This document shows positions 34,626 to 42,215 of a stretch of 64,000 nt of DNA, piece after piece. The DNA comes from CAZGNZ01 sp964527215 (GTDB taxonomy: Bacteria; Fidelibacterota; Marinisomatia; SCGC-AAA003-L08; JACNLC01), in the NCBI GenBank assembly GCA_964527215.1, contig CAZGNZ010000004.1, forward strand, positions 73,879-137,878, written 5' to 3'. Made by a program: the position numbers and the translations under genes. Below the pieces are notes generated by a model. The model was not told the DNA's origin, made no database searches, and saw only the letters and a program-made list of their open reading frames with translations. Numbering within the stretch: position 1 is the first letter of the stretch; each line of letters opens with the position of its first letter.

Positions 34626-35907
34626 CTTCGTTTTTTCTGTATTTATTGCTGAGTTGAATTAACTGGACGAGGGGTCTGTGTGCCGGACAGACAGCCGAAC
34701 AAAGGCCGCACGCCAGGCAGGCTTCAGGATGGAGACTTTGGGCTTTTTCAAAAAGACGATATTCCGTAAACCGGGCGATAAGGTTCACCTGCAGATGTAC
34801 CGGACAGGTCTGCACACATTGTCCGCAGTTGATGCAGGGCTCATTGCCGACATCCGGAATTTCATCGGCTCCGATAGCAACCAGTCCGTCCGTATCGGAA
34901 GTCACGGGTGTCAGTTCACTGTACTGGGCAACCCCCTGCAGCAAACCTCCGACAATAATACGGTCAGTGCGGTTGATGTCAATTTTCAGTGCTTCCAGAA
35001 TATCGGAAACCGCAGTACCTATGGTGCACTGTACCGTAACCGGTTTTTGAAGCTGACTGCTGATCACTGAAATATATTTTTTCGTTTTAAGGTGCCCCGA
35101 TTCAACCGCATCCGCAATGGACAGAAGCGTTTCTATTGACAGAACAGCTATTCCGTGATCTGTCGGCGAATCTTCCGTCGGCACCTGCACCCCTGTCAGA
35201 CGGGCAATCATTTTGTTTTCCAGACGGTCTGAATATTTCCTGCCGATCTGATGGGTTTCAAACCGGGAGGGCATTTCGGCAGCATCAAAGCTGAAGGACT
35301 GATCAAGAGTGAGTATCAGTTTTGCAGCAGGAGACAGCTGCTTCAGAATCTGAAATCCCTGCAGAATTTTCTCTGTCTGCTGTTCAAGAAGGAGTCGCTG
35401 AATTCGGATGCCCGGTTCCGGATCATAAGCCCGGACAATAACGGTATCAATACTTTTTCTCTCCTTGACCTGTTCTTCGGTGCCTGTTGTCCAGGGACAT
35501 ATAACCCCCATGGCATTCAGCCGCTCCTGGATCAGGAGATCAGCTGATCCGGGCTTGTACTGGTCCAGCAGTTCCTGGAGAGAGAACGCAGTTCCCTCCT
35601 GAGATCGAATCATCATGGCAGGAGCATTTTCTCCGGTTTCGGTCCAGATGGGTTTCAGATCTTCCACGATGCCCGTGACCGGAGTATGCAGGCACAAGCC
35701 GGTCCGGCTGCGTGCAATGATTTGATTGGCGCGGACAGTGTCGCCCACTGATGTAACGGGTTTGTAAAGAATTCCACAAGGGCCGGCGAGAGGCAGAACA
35801 ACATATTCCGGATCCGGGAGCTGCCTGATTTCCGGCTCAGTTTCCCATTGGCGGGAACCTGTGATATTGCCGGGCAGGCGGGACGTCAGTTTTGAGAATG
35901 GCAGCAC
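34489..35907 (-). CDS. rnfC: RnfC, divergent, lacking the NADH/FMN-binding motifs
   Basis: The 472-residue product has the N-terminal barrel-like RnfC_N region (LAGPCGILYKPVTSVGDTV), the SLBB-like region (PVTVQCTIGTAVSDIL) and two ferredoxin motifs (CINCGQCVQTCP and CLACGLCSAVCP). Where ordinary RnfC has GxGGAGFPT, this protein has GVICPWTT at 134-141, and where NGAECEPY is expected it has RAYDPEPG at 159-166. NADH oxidation by RnfC is therefore unlikely. The last 45 residues overlap rnfD and are not typical of the family; a frame change at 34636-34630 would remove them. Confidence 0.88.
   Translation of the reverse strand: MLPFSKLTSRLPGNITGSRQWETEPEIRQLPDPEYVVLPLAGPCGILYKPVTSVGDTVRANQIIARSRTGLCLHTPVTGIVEDLKPIWTETGENAPAMMIRSQEGTAFSLQELLDQYKPGSADLLIQERLNAMGVICPWTTGTEEQVKERKSIDTVIVRAYDPEPGIRIQRLLLEQQTEKILQGFQILKQLSPAAKLILTLDQSFSFDAAEMPSRFETHQIGRKYSDRLENKMIARLTGVQVPTEDSPTDHGIAVLSIETLLSIADAVESGHLKTKKYISVISSQLQKPVTVQCTIGTAVSDILEALKIDINRTDRIIVGGLLQGVAQYSELTPVTSDTDGLVAIGADEIPDVGNEPCINCGQCVQTCPVHLQVNLIARFTEYRLFEKAQSLHPEACLACGLCSAVCPAHRPLVQLIQLSNKYRKNEDEYQPQIECSIKSPLAQWKQYIENPPAASDSTDTGGNSQSAAVRN
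34630..34636 (-). other. slippery heptamer A AAA AAC at the rnfC/rnfD junction
   Basis: Read in the rnfC frame the minus strand is AGA-AAA-AAC, exactly the X XXY YYZ pattern. A -1 slip would give CGA-AGA-TGA, where TGA is the last three bases of ATGA that includes the rnfD start. A single-base assembly error in the A6 run would have the same effect. Confidence 0.5.
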
Positions 35908-35970
35908 AACTTCAATTTCCTGTGTTAAAATGTGTTTTGAATTTCTTCAGGTCGAAACTACGGATTCAGA

Positions 35971-36633
35971 TCAGCGTGACAAGTGACAACTGCCGCAGGC
36001 AGGTTCTTCTTCACTCAGCGTGCCGATCTGACGGCTGCGGTGACAGTCAATACACTGCTGATGATAGGCATGATTTACCGATTGAGCCGAATGACAGAAA
36101 CTGCAGTCCTGATCATGGATGGCGACCAGTTCCGGATGAGGTGTCTGGGAAATCAACCGTTCTTCATCAGTGCATTCTACCGCTTCATCGCTGCAGTCCA
36201 GCATATCATCATGACAGTCGCTGCAGTAGGTACGCTCTTGTTTTTGGGATTCACCGGGATGGCAGGTCCGGCAGTTGGAAGCCTGGGACGGATCAGCAAA
36301 AGTGTGACAGTTGCTGCAGTCGTCTTCATGGATTTCAACCAGGTCTTCATGTTCAAAATCTGCACCTGATTCAATATCATCATGACAGTCCAGACAAGTG
36401 ACCAGCTCTCCCAGTGATACGAGACTGTGATGACAGGTTGAACAGTCTTCGGTGGAAGCCGCGTGGGCATCATGATCGAACATAATGTTTCCGGCAGTGG
36501 ATTGAAAGTAGTTGCGCCGTGCGGATACAGATTCCGGCAGGCTGCAGGTGCTGACCACCAGCAGAATTCCGGCCAGTACGAGGGTGATAAGCGTGATCAC
36601 TCGACCTTTTGTCTCAGATGATTTACCATTCAT
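35971..36633 (-). CDS. octaheme c-type cytochrome of the Rnf operon
   Basis: Eight CxxCH haem motifs occur in 220 residues (CSTCH, CLDCH, CSNCH, CRTCH, CSDCH, CSFCH, CIDCH, CGSCH), with additional His residues for bis-His ligation. An N-terminal hydrophobic segment (LITLVLAGILLVVSTC) exports it and may anchor it outside the membrane. It is small for eight haems and resembles class III or c7-like cytochromes. Position upstream of rnfC matches Rnf loci of sulfate reducers and methanogens in which a multihaem cytochrome exchanges electrons with RnfG/RnfD. Partner in respiration is unknown. Confidence 0.93.
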   Translation of the reverse strand: MNGKSSETKGRVITLITLVLAGILLVVSTCSLPESVSARRNYFQSTAGNIMFDHDAHAASTEDCSTCHHSLVSLGELVTCLDCHDDIESGADFEHEDLVEIHEDDCSNCHTFADPSQASNCRTCHPGESQKQERTYCSDCHDDMLDCSDEAVECTDEERLISQTPHPELVAIHDQDCSFCHSAQSVNHAYHQQCIDCHRSRQIGTLSEEEPACGSCHLSR

Positions 36634-37096
36634 TGCTGTCTTCCAGTATTATTCGGGTTTTGTCAGCTGGATCTATGGCATGCCAGTGGCATCCGGCCCG
36701 GGTACAGATATAAAAGGGAACCCTTAAATTGGAAACACCCACCAGCAGGCCGGCAACGCGGGCGTCCCCGTTCTCACATTTCATGCCTTTGACAATTAAT
36801 GATTTATGACATTCCGGACAAATCAGATCCTTTACTTCCATGCCTTCCGGAATTTTCAAACGGGTTCGGGAATGATATACATTCAGACGGGGATTTAATT
36901 CCAGACTTCCGCGGTTGCCCTGTGGGTCAATGACTTCCAGTGTCAGCACATCGTCGCGGGTCAGCTCGGTTTCGCAGAAGGGGCAGTAGGTACGGAGATA
37001 GGTCCCCGTTTTCAGCTGTGCGCGGTCATTGTATTGATGGGGCTCCCAGTACAGGTTTTCCCAGCTTTCGGATTTTTGATCCTTTATATCTGCCAT
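36623..37096 (-). CDS. zinc-ribbon-like protein heading the Rnf operon
   Basis: A 157-residue cytoplasmic protein with CPFC (about residue 38), CPEC (about 94) and a C-terminal CTRAGCHWHAID, a pattern suggesting one or two metal-binding ribbons. It lacks a signal peptide and any haem motif. I do not recognise the family. It overlaps the cytochrome gene by 11 bp, so it is co-translated and probably helps assembly or regulation of the complex. GGAGCCC stands just upstream of its ATG. Confidence 0.75.
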   Translation of the reverse strand: MADIKDQKSESWENLYWEPHQYNDRAQLKTGTYLRTYCPFCETELTRDDVLTLEVIDPQGNRGSLELNPRLNVYHSRTRLKIPEGMEVKDLICPECHKSLIVKGMKCENGDARVAGLLVGVSNLRVPFYICTRAGCHWHAIDPADKTRIILEDSNEW

Positions 37097-37170
37097 ACGG
37101 GCTCCTTCATGCTTTCTTTTTATAACTCAGTCTGATCGATCTGAATAACATCAGATATGCAACAGTACAC

Positions 37171-37185
37171 CCAAGAATGATGCCA
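37171..37185 (-). promoter_or_regulatory. candidate sigma-54 promoter TGGCAT-N5-TTGG
   Basis: On the minus strand the sequence TGGCATCATTCTTGG matches the -24/-12 consensus TGGCAC-N5-TTGC, with GG at the -24 site and one deviation at -12 (G for C). Transcription would start near 37159, about 60 bases before the first gene of the Rnf operon. The window also encodes a sigma-54 activator at 60315. Confidence 0.5.
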
Positions 37186-37269
37186 GTTTTGAGGATGGAA
37201 AGTAACTCATATTTAAACAGTCATATAAAAGCGACAAATCAAAATTGCACTCTTTGTTGAATGAAACAA

Positions 37270-37337
37270 TGTTGCAGACATGCAACATTTGGCGTTGCAT
37301 ATGATGCAGTGTTGCAACGTTTCTGAAACATTGTTGC
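37270..37337. promoter_or_regulatory. cluster of TGTTGCA dyads, candidate activator binding sites
   Basis: TGTTGCA-GACA-TGCAACA at 37270-37287 is a perfect palindrome. TGCAT-ATG-ATGCA follows at 37296-37308, then TGTTGCAAC at 37310-37318 and a mirror TTGTTGC at 37331-37337. The cluster lies 85-152 bp upstream of the -24 element, the normal distance for enhancers of sigma-54 promoters. Confidence 0.55.
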
Positions 37338-37501
37338 GCGAAGGGTTAAAAATGGCTTGTCAAACCGAACTGGCTGCAGGCGGGATGGGCAAATTTCTAT
37401 ATCGGTTTTATCCCGTTTATTTTGCTGCACGCCAATGGAGGGTCAATGTCGGCAGTTTAAATATTTTTGGGAATTTCAGTGCTGGAGAAATTCGACCGGC
37501 A

Positions 37502-37531
37502 GAAAAAAGCCGACCTGAATCAGGCCGGCTT
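37502..37531 (-). terminator. intrinsic terminator, minus strand
   Basis: On the minus strand AAGCCGGCCTGA and TCAGGTCGGCTT pair over 12 bases with one G-U, around a single-base loop, followed by TTTTTT. The wobble favours the minus-strand RNA. It ends a transcript coming from about 37740, before the rnf promoter. Confidence 0.8.
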
Positions 37532-37654
37532 AGTAATGGAAACTGGTCTCTCACAATTCGACCCGGAGCAACGCCGGCGGTCGGGTGAAAGAGCAGTGTT
37601 TGATTTTTTTTACAACGGGCAATCAGATAAATCACCCGTACAGATAACCTTGCC

Positions 37655-37705
37655 CTAGAGAGTTCCTCCGGGGCTTAATATGGCTATGCTACTGTCACTT
37701 TTCAT
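37655..37705 (-). CDS. possible 16-residue peptide MKSDSSIAILSPGGTL
   Basis: ATG at 37705 is preceded at six bases by AGGAGGG, one of the best ribosome sites of the window, and directly upstream of it by the palindrome ATTTTAGCACTAAAAT. The frame ends at TAG after 16 codons. It may be a leader peptide, a small secreted or toxin-like peptide, or chance. Translation is supported only by the ribosome site. Confidence 0.35.
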   Translation of the reverse strand: MKSDSSIAILSPGGTL

Positions 37706-37814
37706 GCAGGTCCCTCCTATTTTAGTGCTAAAATAGAACTGTAATAACAGCTGTAATTTGGCAATTTGAAACCATATTTGCCAACAGATACCTGAAGCTG
37801 TTAAAATGTTCCCT

Positions 37815-37891
37815 GGCGCAAGCGGCGGGGAATTCACCCTATCACACTCGTCAGTCAGGAGACGGATTAAAAATCCGCCGGCTGGCGGATT
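37815..37891 (-). repeat. composite intergenic repeat, module A (copy 6)
   Basis: On the minus strand: AATCCGCCAGCCGGCGGATT hairpin, TTTAATCCGTCTCCTGACTG and GGTGAATTCCCCGCCGCTTG. Module B is absent. Confidence 0.8.
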
Positions 37892-37933
37892 AACAGGCAG
37901 AATGGAATTAACACAACTGCTTCCAAGGACTTA

Positions 37934-39424
37934 ATGAAAACAAAAATTCTGATTGGTTTTTTTGTATTTTCCGGATTGTCCGCCCAATGCGACTGGTCCG
38001 GTGACGGTTTGCTGGATATCCAGGATTTGATTCAAATGGTTGACTGTATCCTTGAACAGTGCTGGGATGGTACACCATGCGAGTGGAATGATGACGGAGC
38101 CTTGGATATTCTTGATTTGGTTATAGCCGCAGACTGCATTTTAAATGACTGTTTTGATCCAACCCCGCCGTTTGAAAATATTCCAGCTGCAGAGGATGTC
38201 ATCATGTACGAGGTGAATCTGCGGGCGTTCAGCAGTTCCGGCACATTTGAAGGAGTCACAGCCCGGCTGGATTCGCTGGCTGCACTTCAGATCAACACTC
38301 TCTGGCTGATGCCTATCCATCCCATCGGCAGCATCAATTCCGTCAATTCTCCCTACTCGGTCCAGAATTACCTGGAAGTCAGTTCAGAGTATGGCAGTTT
38401 TGAGGATTTTCAGGCTTTGGTCGCGGCTGCTCATCAGATTGACATGGCCGTTGTTTTGGACTGGGTTGCAAATCACACAGCCTGGGATCACCCGTGGATC
38501 TTTGAAAATCCGGAATGGTACTCCCAGGACGAATTTGGAAACATCATACATCCGCCAGGCACCAACTGGATGGATGTAGCGGATCTGAATTATGATAATC
38601 CGGAAATGCGGCTGGCAATGATTGATGCCCTGCGATACTGGATCACTGAAGCAGATGTGGACGGTTTCCGCTGCGATGCCGCGGATATGGTGCCCTTTGA
38701 TTTTTGGGAACAGGCCATAGACAGTTTGTATGCATCCGTTGACAGAGACCTGATCCTTTTGGCTGAAGGTTCCCGCAGTGATCATTTTACTGCCGGATTC
38801 CAGCTGAATTACGGCTGGGATTTTTATGGAAATCTGAAAAATGTGTACACCGGGTCAGCGGCCGGATCGGTATTTTCCGTCCATTCTGCCGAGTACATTG
38901 GTATTCCGCCCGGCTGTCACAAACTGCGGTTCACCACCAATCATGATGAGTCCGCCTGGGACGCCACACCTGTCGTTCTGTTCAACGGCATTGATGGGGC
39001 TCTCAGTGCATCCGTGATTTCCGTATTCCTGGGAGGGGTTCCGCTCATTTATACCGGCCAGGAAGTCGGAACGGCCGGCAACATCCCCTTTTTCAGCCAG
39101 GATCCCATTGACTGGGACCAAAATCCTGAGATGCTGCAAGCCTATACGGAATTGCTGACGCTGTATCATGATGAGGATGTTTTCCGGTTGGGTACCATGG
39201 AAGGGTATTATGATCAGGATGTGGTGGCCTTCACCCGGTCGCTGCCGGATCTACAGTTCCTGGTTTTTGTGAATGTCCGGGATACCGATGTGCAGTATGA
39301 TGTACCCACCCTGCTGAGAATAACACCATGGACTGAATTGGACAGCGATTCGGAGGAGTACCTGCCCTCGTGGCTGAACATCAACCCGTATGAAACCCGA
39401 ATGTATTCAAGGCAGATTCCATAG
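37934..39424 (+). CDS. secreted GH13 alpha-amylase family enzyme with N-terminal dockerin-like pair
   Basis: A signal peptide (MKTKILIGFFVFSGLSA) is followed at once by two calcium-loop repeats (CDWSGDGLLDIQDL and CEWNDDGALDILDL), then a GH13 barrel from about residue 90. The four conserved regions are VLDWVANHT, DGFRCDAADMV (nucleophile Asp), LLAEGS (acid Glu) and FTTNHDES. A short beta domain ends the protein. The paired-loop domain is N-terminal, while the other three such proteins carry it at the C-terminus; both loops have flanking cysteines likely to bridge. Substrate is an alpha-glucan; exact specificity is open. Confidence 0.9.
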   Translation: MKTKILIGFFVFSGLSAQCDWSGDGLLDIQDLIQMVDCILEQCWDGTPCEWNDDGALDILDLVIAADCILNDCFDPTPPFENIPAAEDVIMYEVNLRAFSSSGTFEGVTARLDSLAALQINTLWLMPIHPIGSINSVNSPYSVQNYLEVSSEYGSFEDFQALVAAAHQIDMAVVLDWVANHTAWDHPWIFENPEWYSQDEFGNIIHPPGTNWMDVADLNYDNPEMRLAMIDALRYWITEADVDGFRCDAADMVPFDFWEQAIDSLYASVDRDLILLAEGSRSDHFTAGFQLNYGWDFYGNLKNVYTGSAAGSVFSVHSAEYIGIPPGCHKLRFTTNHDESAWDATPVVLFNGIDGALSASVISVFLGGVPLIYTGQEVGTAGNIPFFSQDPIDWDQNPEMLQAYTELLTLYHDEDVFRLGTMEGYYDQDVVAFTRSLPDLQFLVFVNVRDTDVQYDVPTLLRITPWTELDSDSEEYLPSWLNINPYETRMYSRQIP

Positions 39425-39606
39425 GATGTTTCTGTTAAAGGTTATCAAATTAATAAGCCTGTATATTTTATTGATACTCAGCAGGTTGACTGCCAACCCC
39501 GTTTGCCCGGAAATCGGGCGGTATGGAATTTGCCCCTTTGCTCCGGTTGCCCCATGAATCGGAACAACAAAAACGGAGGGCTGCTCAGCAGGCTGATACC
39601 ATCTGA

Positions 39607-41415
39607 ATGAATATTTTAGGAATATCCGCTTTTTATCATGACAGTGCCGCTGCGCTGATTTGCGACGGTGAAATTAAATCCGCTGCACAGGAAGAACGTT
39701 TTTCCCGGATAAAGCATGATTCCGCATTTCCAAGGCAGGCAATTAAATTCTGTCTTGACGACAACGACCTTGGCATCTCCGATATTGATTATATTGTCTT
39801 TTACGAGAAACCTTTTCAAAAGTTTGATCGGCTGCTGCATTCATATCTTCAGTATGCGCCTGCCGGACTGTTTTCATTTTTGAAATCCATGCCGGTCTGG
39901 CTGAAACAGAAATTGTGGATCAAGGACAGCATTGCCCGTGAACTGGGCTTTGAAGGAAGCATCTTGTTTCCGGAACACCATGAATCCCATGCCGCTTCTG
40001 CATTCTTCCCCTCTCCGTTTGAAGAAGCTGCTTTTCTGACCATGGACGGTGTTGGGGAATGGACCACCACCAGTTTTGGAACTGGCGCGGGAAACAAGGT
40101 TAACATCCACAGTGAACTGCATTTCCCGCATTCGCTGGGTCTGCTGTACTCCGCATTTACCTACTTCTGCGGTTTTCGAGTGAATTCCGGAGAATACAAA
40201 CTGATGGGACTGGCTCCGTACGGCAAACCGGTCTATGCTGATCTGATCCGTGAGAAACTGATTGATTTGAAATCGGACGGGTCGTTCAGGATGAATATGG
40301 ATTATTTCGGATACGGTTCCGGTCTGAGAATGACGCGCCCCGAATTTGCCGAATTATTCGGCGGTCCCCCGCGAAAACCGGAGTCAGAAATTACCCGGCG
40401 TGAAATGGACCTGGCCCGGTCAATTCAGGATGTGACCGAAGAAATCATTCTGAAAATGGCACATCATGTGTTTAAACAAACCGGAATGAAAAATCTGGTT
40501 TTGGCAGGCGGTGTGGCACTGAATTGTGTAGGCAACGGGCGGCTGCTTCGGGAAGGACCCTTTGAAAATATCTGGATTCAGCCGGCTGCCGGAGATGCCG
40601 GCGGAGCACTGGGCGCTGCGTTGTTTACTTGGTACACGTATCTGGGCAATAAGCGCTCAGCAGACAATGTGCATGATTCTCAAAAAGCATCGGTCCTGGG
40701 ACCGTCTTTTTCAGAAGAGGATCTGAAGTCTTTCTGTTCACAGAAAAACATTCAGTATCACTATTATCCGAATGAGGATATATGCAATGCCGCAGCAGAT
40801 TTCCTGGCGAAGGGCAAAGTGATCGGTTGGTTTCAGGACCGCATGGAATTTGGTCCGCGCGCCCTTGGCAGCCGAAGCATCATCGGTGATGCCCGCTCTC
40901 CCCGGATGCAGTCGATCATGAATTTGAAGATAAAATTCCGCGAAAGTTTTCGTCCCTTCGCCCCGTCCGTACTGGCGGAGAAAGCGGATTTGTATTTTGA
41001 CATGGATGTTGCGAGCCCGTACATGCTGCTGACAGCTCCTGTGCACGAAAACCTGCGGAAAACGCCTGGCGCAGGCCGTTCCGGCATCGACACTGTCAAC
41101 GATGTCCGCTCGGTGATTCCTGCGGTCACCCACGTGGATTATTCCGCAAGAATTCAAACCGTCAGTTCTGATGATCACCCGCGCTATTACCGGATGATTG
41201 AGCTGGTTTATGAAAAAACCGGCTGTCCGGTGATTATCAACACCTCTTTCAATGTACGGGGAGAGCCCATTGTGTGCACACCGGATGAGGCCTTTCGCTG
41301 TTTTATGAGAACCGATATGGACGTTCTGATAATGGGTCGGTTTCTGATGAAGAAATCCGAGCAGATTCCGCTTCCGCAGGACGAAGACTGGCGAAAACAA
41401 TATGTTCTGGATTAA
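39607..41415 (+). CDS. carbamoyltransferase (NodU/CmcH/TobZ family)
   Basis: A 602-residue two-domain enzyme. The N-terminal Kae1-like domain opens with NILGISAFYHDSAAAL and has EERFSRIKHD, FPEHHESHAASAFF (metal-binding HxxxH), TMDGVGEW and ALNCVGNGRL. The C-terminal YrdC-like domain has FGPRALGSRSIIGDARSP and VIINTSFNVRGEPIV. Such enzymes carbamoylate a hydroxyl of a sugar, lipid or secondary metabolite using carbamoyl phosphate and ATP. With SxtJ-like and SGNH-like neighbours it forms a module often seen in exopolysaccharide or natural-product loci. Acceptor is unknown. Confidence 0.93.
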   Translation: MNILGISAFYHDSAAALICDGEIKSAAQEERFSRIKHDSAFPRQAIKFCLDDNDLGISDIDYIVFYEKPFQKFDRLLHSYLQYAPAGLFSFLKSMPVWLKQKLWIKDSIARELGFEGSILFPEHHESHAASAFFPSPFEEAAFLTMDGVGEWTTTSFGTGAGNKVNIHSELHFPHSLGLLYSAFTYFCGFRVNSGEYKLMGLAPYGKPVYADLIREKLIDLKSDGSFRMNMDYFGYGSGLRMTRPEFAELFGGPPRKPESEITRREMDLARSIQDVTEEIILKMAHHVFKQTGMKNLVLAGGVALNCVGNGRLLREGPFENIWIQPAAGDAGGALGAALFTWYTYLGNKRSADNVHDSQKASVLGPSFSEEDLKSFCSQKNIQYHYYPNEDICNAAADFLAKGKVIGWFQDRMEFGPRALGSRSIIGDARSPRMQSIMNLKIKFRESFRPFAPSVLAEKADLYFDMDVASPYMLLTAPVHENLRKTPGAGRSGIDTVNDVRSVIPAVTHVDYSARIQTVSSDDHPRYYRMIELVYEKTGCPVIINTSFNVRGEPIVCTPDEAFRCFMRTDMDVLIMGRFLMKKSEQIPLPQDEDWRKQYVLD

Positions 41416-41554
41416 CAAATTTGGTTGAACGCGAGTATGGTCTGCACCGGGTTTGTTTCAACAGTCATGCGGATCGAAGAATTACTCAGTAAAATTCCGA
41501 GGGGTGAAACATGGTTTGGTGTGCAGGGAAAAATCAAATTATTGATCACTTGTT

Positions 41555-41977
41555 ATGCTGATTGAAGATATTAAACAGAATGTGCTGAATAAAAATGCCG
41601 AGGACTACTGGAAATTCGGGCTGACCATCGGTGTGTTTGCATTGGCAGCGGGAGCCGCCATGTTCTTTTTTTCGATGGCGTATTACTGGCTGCCTGTGTT
41701 GATCGGACTGGCTTTACTGATCATTGGGCGAATAAGTCCGTCACTGCTGAAGCCGGTTTATATTGCTTGGATGAGCCTGGCGGTCGTTCTTGGATTCATC
41801 GTGACAAGAGTGCTGCTCTCGCTGGTGTTTTTCCTGGTGTTTACACCCATTGGCATGATCCGTCGGCTGGCTATTCGGCCGCTGCTGGAACTGAAGCCGG
41901 ATCCGAAAGCAGAGACCTATTGGAAACAAAGATCTGCCGACGACTATCATCCTGAGTTTACCGAGAGACAGTATTGA
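41555..41977 (+). CDS. SxtJ-family membrane protein
   Basis: The 140-residue protein has three or four hydrophobic segments (TIGVFALAAGAAMFFFSMAYYWLPVLIGLALLI split by short loops, then VYIAWMSLAVVLGFIVTRVLLSLVFFLVF) and the PIGMIRRLAIRPLLELKPD stretch with YWKQRSAD near the end that mark the SxtJ family. Its function is unknown; in saxitoxin clusters it neighbours the carbamoyltransferase. No clear ribosome site is visible before the ATG. Confidence 0.82.
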   Translation: MLIEDIKQNVLNKNAEDYWKFGLTIGVFALAAGAAMFFFSMAYYWLPVLIGLALLIIGRISPSLLKPVYIAWMSLAVVLGFIVTRVLLSLVFFLVFTPIGMIRRLAIRPLLELKPDPKAETYWKQRSADDYHPEFTERQY

Positions 41978-42027
41978 TTTTCTGATCCGGCGGTTACAGT
42001 AGATTGGCATCTGAATTGAGAGAAAAA

Positions 42028-42186
42028 ATGAGTAAGCTATCCATAATACAGGAATTTCTGATTTTTCTGAAAACCCATAAGAAAACATGGATGATACCCA
42101 TTGTGGTTCTGCTTCTGCTGCTGGGATTCATCATTGTTGTCAGTCAGGGCAGTGCGCTGGCGCCATTCATCTATACGATTTTTTAA
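42028..42186 (+). CDS. DUF5989-family small membrane protein
   Basis: A 52-residue single-helix protein: IIQEFLIFLKTHKKTWMIP leads into one hydrophobic segment ending SALAPFIYTIF, which is the family signature. I use the ATG at 42028 rather than the longer frame from 42004. It sits between the SxtJ-like and SGNH-TPR genes as in other loci of this type. Confidence 0.8.
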   Translation: MSKLSIIQEFLIFLKTHKKTWMIPIVVLLLLLGFIIVVSQGSALAPFIYTIF

Positions 42187-42215
42187 CCGAATCTGAACCA
42201 CTGAACCCGGATATC

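Larger units (their letters stand above)
37500..37740 (-). ncRNA. candidate small RNA or leader-like transcript
   Basis: A minus-strand unit runs from the AT-rich palindrome at 37719-37734 to the terminator at 37502-37531, about 230 nt. Besides the 16-codon frame, it has GGGCAA ... TTGCCC arms enclosing about 25 bases, and CCCCGGAGG near the middle. No named riboswitch or RNA family fits. A GGAGGAAC...AGGGCAAGG stretch recalls RNase P RNA but the unit is too short and lacks its other conserved parts. Confidence 0.4.
37097..37933. other. 837 bp regulatory interval upstream of rnf
   Basis: It contains, from left to right: a sigma-54-like promoter, a cluster of GTTGCA dyads, a minus-strand terminator, a 16-codon open frame with strong ribosome site, and composite repeat copy 6. 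The longer open frames crossing it have no support. Confidence 0.6.

Noticed and set aside
37600..37690. GGAGGAAC...AGGGCAAGG resembling RNase P RNA
   Set aside because: The unit is about 230 nt, too short, and the other universally conserved RNase P segments are missing.
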